NCBI RefSeq assembly: GCF_003096715.1
Contig: NZ_QEOL01000008.1
Coordinates: forward strand, 206,428 to 270,427
Length of the DNA: 64,000 nt
Direction: 5' to 3'
From: Paraburkholderia silvatlantica
Lineage (GTDB): Bacteria; Pseudomonadota; Gammaproteobacteria; Burkholderiales; Burkholderiaceae
In this document: positions 60,732 to 64,000 of the stretch, in pieces
How positions within the stretch are numbered: position 1 is the stretch's first letter
Layout: each line of letters opens with the position of its first letter
The notes under the pieces: generated by a model
Database searches by the model: none
Seen by the model: only the letters and a program-made list of their open reading frames with translations
What the model was told of the DNA's origin: nothing
Program-made: the position numbers and the translations under genes

Positions 60732-60822
60732 CAACGGGCGCTCATGGCGCGGCGGCATGACCTCATATGGCCCAGCCGCGCCCGCAGGCGTCGCACCGAC
60801 AATCAGTAGCATTCCTATATTG

Positions 60823-61128
60823 TCAGCGTTTCGCGATATCGTCGCCGTGCGAATCCTTGTACACGACCTCGACGTCGACGGTCCGGCCGTCGTCGCCGAA
60901 CTCGCGCGCCTGCCGGCGCAGCGCGCGGATCTTCCACCAGAGATAGCCGGCGACAATCGCGCCTACGCCGAACAGCACTGCCAGCAGCACCACCGACAGC
61001 ATCGCTGCCACCACCAGCACGATTGCGCTGACGACGACGGCCGCCAGCCGGCCGAACCATCCGTACTCGCCGATCCGGATCCCTTTCTCGTATGTCGCGC
61101 GCCTCGGCGACGGATTGTCGTTGCCCAT
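60823..61128 (-). CDS. Small membrane protein with one or two helices
   Basis: A 101-residue protein: hydrophilic N-terminus, a hydrophobic stretch (LAAVVVSAIVLVVAAMLSVVLLAVLFGVGAIVAGYLWW, about residues 28-65) long enough for two membrane helices, and a charged C-terminus (KIRALRRQAREFGDDGRTVDVEVVYKDSHGDDIAKR). The ATG at 61128 has AGGAGAGG upstream. Convergent with the cupredoxin gene. Not recognised; such proteins often support membrane or stress functions. Confidence 0.68.
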   Translation of the reverse strand: MGNDNPSPRRATYEKGIRIGEYGWFGRLAAVVVSAIVLVVAAMLSVVLLAVLFGVGAIVAGYLWWKIRALRRQAREFGDDGRTVDVEVVYKDSHGDDIAKR

Positions 61129-61408
61129 CCCACCTCTCCTGGCCGCCGTCCGGCCGAACTGCCCGCGCGAGCATGAACTTTGCCCGGACGGCGGACCATC
61201 AATGACGCCGACGAATCCAGCGATACGCGTGGCGCATATACCGGATCCCACATTGCCGATGCACGTGAAGCGTTCCGAAACATCTCTGCCCACGCAAGCC
61301 GGTCGTCGTCGTTCGATTAACCGAAAACTTACCCTTCGCCCACTCGCGCCTGTGTCTATTCTAAAGAAGTAAGGTAAGCCGAATCGAGTCGTTTCCCGTC
61401 ACAGTTGA

Positions 61409-62884
61409 ATGGGACAACCTGTCATGGCTGACACGAGCTACACGGCGCGCAAATCCGTCGCCGACATAGTAGGAAGCGCCGATGCCGAAGGCGGCCGCGC
61501 GCTGTCGAAGACCCTGGGTGCGCCCAGCATCACGGCGATGGGAATCGGCGCCATTATCGGCGCGGGTATTTTTGTCCTCACCGGCACGGCGGCAGCGCAA
61601 TTTGCCGGACCGGGCATCATTCTGTCCTTCGTGCTGGGCGGCATTGCGTGTGCGTTTGTCGGCCTCTGCTACTCCGAACTGGCCGCCATGCTCCCCGTAT
61701 GCGGGAGCACCTACACGTATACCTATGCGACGCTCGGCGAAGTGTTTGCGTGGATCATCGGCTGGGACCTGATTCTCGAGTACGCCATGGGTGCCGCGAC
61801 GGTTGCAGTCGGTTGGTCAGGGTATATCGTCAGTCTGTTGCGCAACGTCGGAATCAACATTCCGCCCACGCTCGCTGCCGCGCCCGGCACGACGGTCCAG
61901 CTGCCTGACGGCTCGGCTGTCGCCGGCACCATCAATCTCCCCGCCGTGCTGATCATCGCGATTCTCACGATGATGCTGGTGCTCGGCACGCGGGAGTCGG
62001 CACGCGTCAACAACGTGATGGTCGCAATCAAGCTGACGGTCGTGCTGGCCTTCATCGCCATCGGCGCGTTCTTCGTGCATCCCGCCAACTGGCATCCATT
62101 CGTTCCGCCCAACACCGGCGCGTTCGGCAGCTTCGGGGCAAGCGGCATTCTGCGTGGCTCCGCCGTCGTGTTCTTTGCGTTCATCGGCTTTGATGCGGTA
62201 TCGACCGCCGCCCAGGAGGCGAAACGGCCACAGCGCGACATGCCTATCGGGATACTCGGATCGCTGATCATCTGCACCTTGCTCTATATCCTGGTGGCCG
62301 CCGTGCTGACCGGACTCGTTCCATACGCACAACTTAACGTACCCGATCCGATCGCCAAGGGCGTCGACGCCATTGGTTTCACCTGGTTTTCCGTACTGAT
62401 CAAGATCGGCGCGCTCACCGGGCTGACCACGGTGATACTCGTGCTGCTCTATGGGCAGAGCCGGATCTTCTTCACGATGTCGGAGGACAAACTGCTTCCC
62501 CATCTGTTCTCAACCGTCCATCCGCGCCTGCACACACCGCATCGGAGCCAGATCATGATCGGCACGGTCGTCGCCATCGTGGCGGCCCTCACGCCGATCG
62601 GCGTGCTAGGCGAGATGGTCAGCATCGGAACGCTGTTTGCGTTCGTGCTCGTGTGTGGAGCAGTCATGTATCTGCGGCGCAGCGACTCCAACGCGAGCCG
62701 TCCATTCCGCGCGCCCGGCGTGCCGATCGTCCCCATTCTCGGAATCGCGTTTTGCGTGTTGCTGATGGTGGGACTGCCGCTCATCACCTGGGTACGGCTG
62801 ATCGTCTGGCTGCTGATCGGCATGCTGATCTACATGTCCTATGGCCGGCATCATTCGCGACTGCGCCATCCGGAGCGCGAATGA
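61409..62884 (+). CDS. APC-family cationic amino-acid permease
   Basis: A 491-residue, 12-helix amino-acid/polyamine/organocation carrier. Seen: SKTLGAPSITAMGIGAIIGAGIFVLTGTAAAQFAGPGIILSFVLGGIACAFVGLCYSELAAMLPVCGSTYTYTYATLGE (the GxG(I/V) unwound TM1 and the TM2 signature), FFAFIGFDAVSTAAQEAKRPQRDMPIGI (TM6), and the C-terminal FRAPGVPIVPILGI. Sequence is closest to the CAT/YfnA group. Two ATGs are possible (61409, 61424). Its stop overlaps the ATG of the next gene (ATGA). Confidence 0.92.
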   Translation: MGQPVMADTSYTARKSVADIVGSADAEGGRALSKTLGAPSITAMGIGAIIGAGIFVLTGTAAAQFAGPGIILSFVLGGIACAFVGLCYSELAAMLPVCGSTYTYTYATLGEVFAWIIGWDLILEYAMGAATVAVGWSGYIVSLLRNVGINIPPTLAAAPGTTVQLPDGSAVAGTINLPAVLIIAILTMMLVLGTRESARVNNVMVAIKLTVVLAFIAIGAFFVHPANWHPFVPPNTGAFGSFGASGILRGSAVVFFAFIGFDAVSTAAQEAKRPQRDMPIGILGSLIICTLLYILVAAVLTGLVPYAQLNVPDPIAKGVDAIGFTWFSVLIKIGALTGLTTVILVLLYGQSRIFFTMSEDKLLPHLFSTVHPRLHTPHRSQIMIGTVVAIVAALTPIGVLGEMVSIGTLFAFVLVCGAVMYLRRSDSNASRPFRAPGVPIVPILGIAFCVLLMVGLPLITWVRLIVWLLIGMLIYMSYGRHHSRLRHPERE

Positions 62885-63654
62885 CGGCAACGGCGGACAC
62901 CATGAGCGCTCACCACGCTTGTTCCGTTCGCCCGGCGCGGGCTGCATTTTGCGTGGCTTCCCTCGCGGCGCTTGCCGCCTGCGGCGGAAACTCGTGCATC
63001 GGCCTCGGCAGTTGCGGCGGCACAACCGTGACGCCAAACGTCGCCATCTCCGGCACGGCCGCCACCGGCACGGCGATCGCCAACGCCACGGTCAATCTCA
63101 GTTGCGCTCAGGGCTCGGGGTCCACCCTGTCCGACGGCGGTGGACACTACGCGATTACGTTCAATGCCACGCCTCCCTGCATCCTCACAGTAAGCTCTGG
63201 CGGCATGAGCCTGCATTCGGTGGCGTTCGCCGGGGGCACTTTCAATACGACGCCAGAGACCGAGCTGATGCTCGTCTACCTTGCCTCACAACTCGGCACG
63301 ACCGGGAGTGGTTTGATAGCTGGCTTTTCAACCAGCTCGCAGTACCAGCAGGTACTGGGCAGTCCGTCCGACGTGCAGGCTGCGCAATCCGCTGTCGTCA
63401 CGAATCTGCAGCAGCACTACGCGGTCACACTGACGGCGCCGGCATTTCTCACGACATCCTTCACGGTTGGCCAGGCAGGCGTCGATAGCGATTTAGGCAC
63501 GCTGGCGGCAGCAGGCGCGATCGGCGCGAATGGCATGCCAGATCCGGCCGCCATCTCGCTGCTGTCCGCTGCGGGCGCCGCGCATCCGCTTACCACGACG
63601 TCCGCCCCCTCTTCCGGCACTGGCGGCGCGGGCAGTGGCAGCGGAACGATGTGA
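62881..63654 (+). CDS. Secreted lipoprotein with Gly/Ser/Thr-rich domain
   Basis: A 257-residue protein with a lipoprotein signal (AFCVASLAALAACGGNSC; lipobox AAC). Mature features: the Cys-rich GGNSCIGLGSCGGTT, a beta-like TVTPNVAISGTAATGTAIANATVNLSCAQGSGSTLSDGGGHYAITFN (Ig/CarboxypepD-like fold), and a Pro/Ala/Gly-rich C-terminus. Its ATG overlaps the permease stop by four bases, so the two are translationally coupled. Role unknown, but the coupling with an amino-acid permease is unusual. The Met at 62902 is an alternative start. Confidence 0.7.
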   Translation: MTATADTMSAHHACSVRPARAAFCVASLAALAACGGNSCIGLGSCGGTTVTPNVAISGTAATGTAIANATVNLSCAQGSGSTLSDGGGHYAITFNATPPCILTVSSGGMSLHSVAFAGGTFNTTPETELMLVYLASQLGTTGSGLIAGFSTSSQYQQVLGSPSDVQAAQSAVVTNLQQHYAVTLTAPAFLTTSFTVGQAGVDSDLGTLAAAGAIGANGMPDPAAISLLSAAGAAHPLTTTSAPSSGTGGAGSGSGTM

Positions 63655-63721
63655 CGTGGACCTTCCAGCGTCGACAGCACGAACGGCGGCTTTGAGACGG
63701 CTACGGGCGATCGACTGGCAA

Positions 63722-63745
63722 GGCAAATCCACCACCGGATTTGCC
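63722..63745. terminator. Hairpin between convergent genes
   Basis: GGCAAATCC (63722-63730) pairs with GGATTTGCC (63737-63745), and the outer GGGCGATC and GATCGCC can extend it. No T-run is present. It lies between the lipoprotein and the permease tail, and is followed by short direct repeats GCAAACAACAG (63770-63793). Confidence 0.45.
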
Positions 63746-63802
63746 CCGCTGAGATCGCCTTCTTACGGTGCAAACAACAGGCAAACAACAGGCAATCAAC
63801 GT

Positions 63803-64000
63803 TCAATGGACTGCGATGCCTTCGAGCACCTCATCGTGCTCTTCGCGTTCCGCGAGGTACGGCGAGCGGTAGCCCGAATTCACGCCCCAGTAATAGAACA
63901 CGAGCGAGACCAGCGCGACGACCAGCATGTCCCAGCCGTAGGGAAGCAGACCGCTGCCGCCGAACTGCCTGCTGCCGACGAGCGAAAGGAGCGCCATGAT
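63803..64000 (-). CDS. APC amino-acid permease, C-terminal fragment (cut by window edge)
   Basis: The frame is open to the window edge. The 65 codons seen (MALLSLVGSRQFGGSGLLPYGWDMLVVALVSLVFYYWGVNSGYRSPYLAEREEHDEVLEGIAVH plus one more) match the last helix and cytoplasmic tail of amino-acid/polyamine APC permeases: GxGLLPYGWD and LxFYYWGVxSGxRxPYL. The gene begins beyond the window. Confidence 0.8.
   Translation of the reverse strand: MMALLSLVGSRQFGGSGLLPYGWDMLVVALVSLVFYYWGVNSGYRSPYLAEREEHDEVLEGIAVH

Noticed and set aside
63770..63800. Direct repeats GCAAACAACAG
   Set aside because: Only two full copies with a partial third; not enough for a CRISPR-like or other defined array.
1..64000. CRISPR arrays, tRNA or rRNA genes, insertion sequences
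   Set aside because: No regularly spaced repeat set, no cloverleaf/T-loop signature and no transposase or integrase motif was found on reading.

Overview
The window is high-GC DNA from a betaproteobacterium. It is most likely Burkholderiaceae (Burkholderia/Paraburkholderia/Caballeronia type), judging by the PhaP phasin, the cyoABCD oxidase, a three-subunit gluconate-type dehydrogenase, Burkholderia-style porins and transporters, and the long antisense open frames typical of this base composition. It reads as ordinary chromosome. I see no rRNA, tRNA, CRISPR array, insertion sequence or prophage. A gene is cut at each end: a UvrA-type ATPase on the left and an amino-acid permease on the right.

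Layout. 1-5.1 kb: a UvrA paralogue with a consensus LexA box upstream, a TPR/O-GlcNAc-transferase-like protein, and the alcohol dehydrogenase adhP. 5.1-8.2 kb: an electrophile-stress cassette (quinol monooxygenase-like protein, Old Yellow Enzyme, DJ-1/PfpI protein, TetR repressor) with two copies of one palindromic operator. 8.4-14.1 kb: cyoABCD without cyoE, then a stand-alone nuoM. 14.1-15.5 kb: an iron-linked interval with a Fur box, a candidate small RNA and an uncharacterised protein. 15.5-19.2 kb: an MFS sugar exporter, a triplicated DnaA-box-like repeat and a Tat-exported acid phosphatase. 19.4-23.6 kb: the four-gene Anbu cluster (proteasome-like peptidase, transglutaminase, alpha-E protein, circularly permuted ATP-grasp).

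23.8-31.6 kb: a DUF2459 lipoprotein, a GT2 synthase with cytochrome b561, catalase, phasin, a secreted hydrolase and a GntR regulator. 31.7-39.8 kb: sugar-acid metabolism, with an L-arabinonate-type dehydratase, a truncated RraA remnant, a periplasmic GMC/cytochrome c dehydrogenase operon behind a LacI-type palindrome, and a porin. 40-46.5 kb: AraC/EamA, flavin reductase, AcuR-AcuI (with the same operator class as the TetR at 8 kb), AraC/NmrA. 46.6-55.2 kb: a large secreted protein, a PHO-box-controlled orphan PstS, small unknowns, a methyltransferase-GNAT pair and an MFS carrier. 55.3-64 kb: a GGDEF-EAL protein, small unknowns, an SdhC-like membrane protein lacking a cyclase domain next to a Tat metallophosphoesterase and a cupredoxin, and an amino-acid permease overlapping a lipoprotein gene.

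The most interesting parts are the Anbu operon, the Fur-flanked candidate sRNA, the DnaA-box-like array, the shared TetR operators and the orphan cyclase-type membrane domain. Starts were chosen from ribosome-binding sites, signal peptides and family length. Operon and regulatory statements are inferences from spacing and motifs. Family names come from recognising motifs by eye, without a database search.
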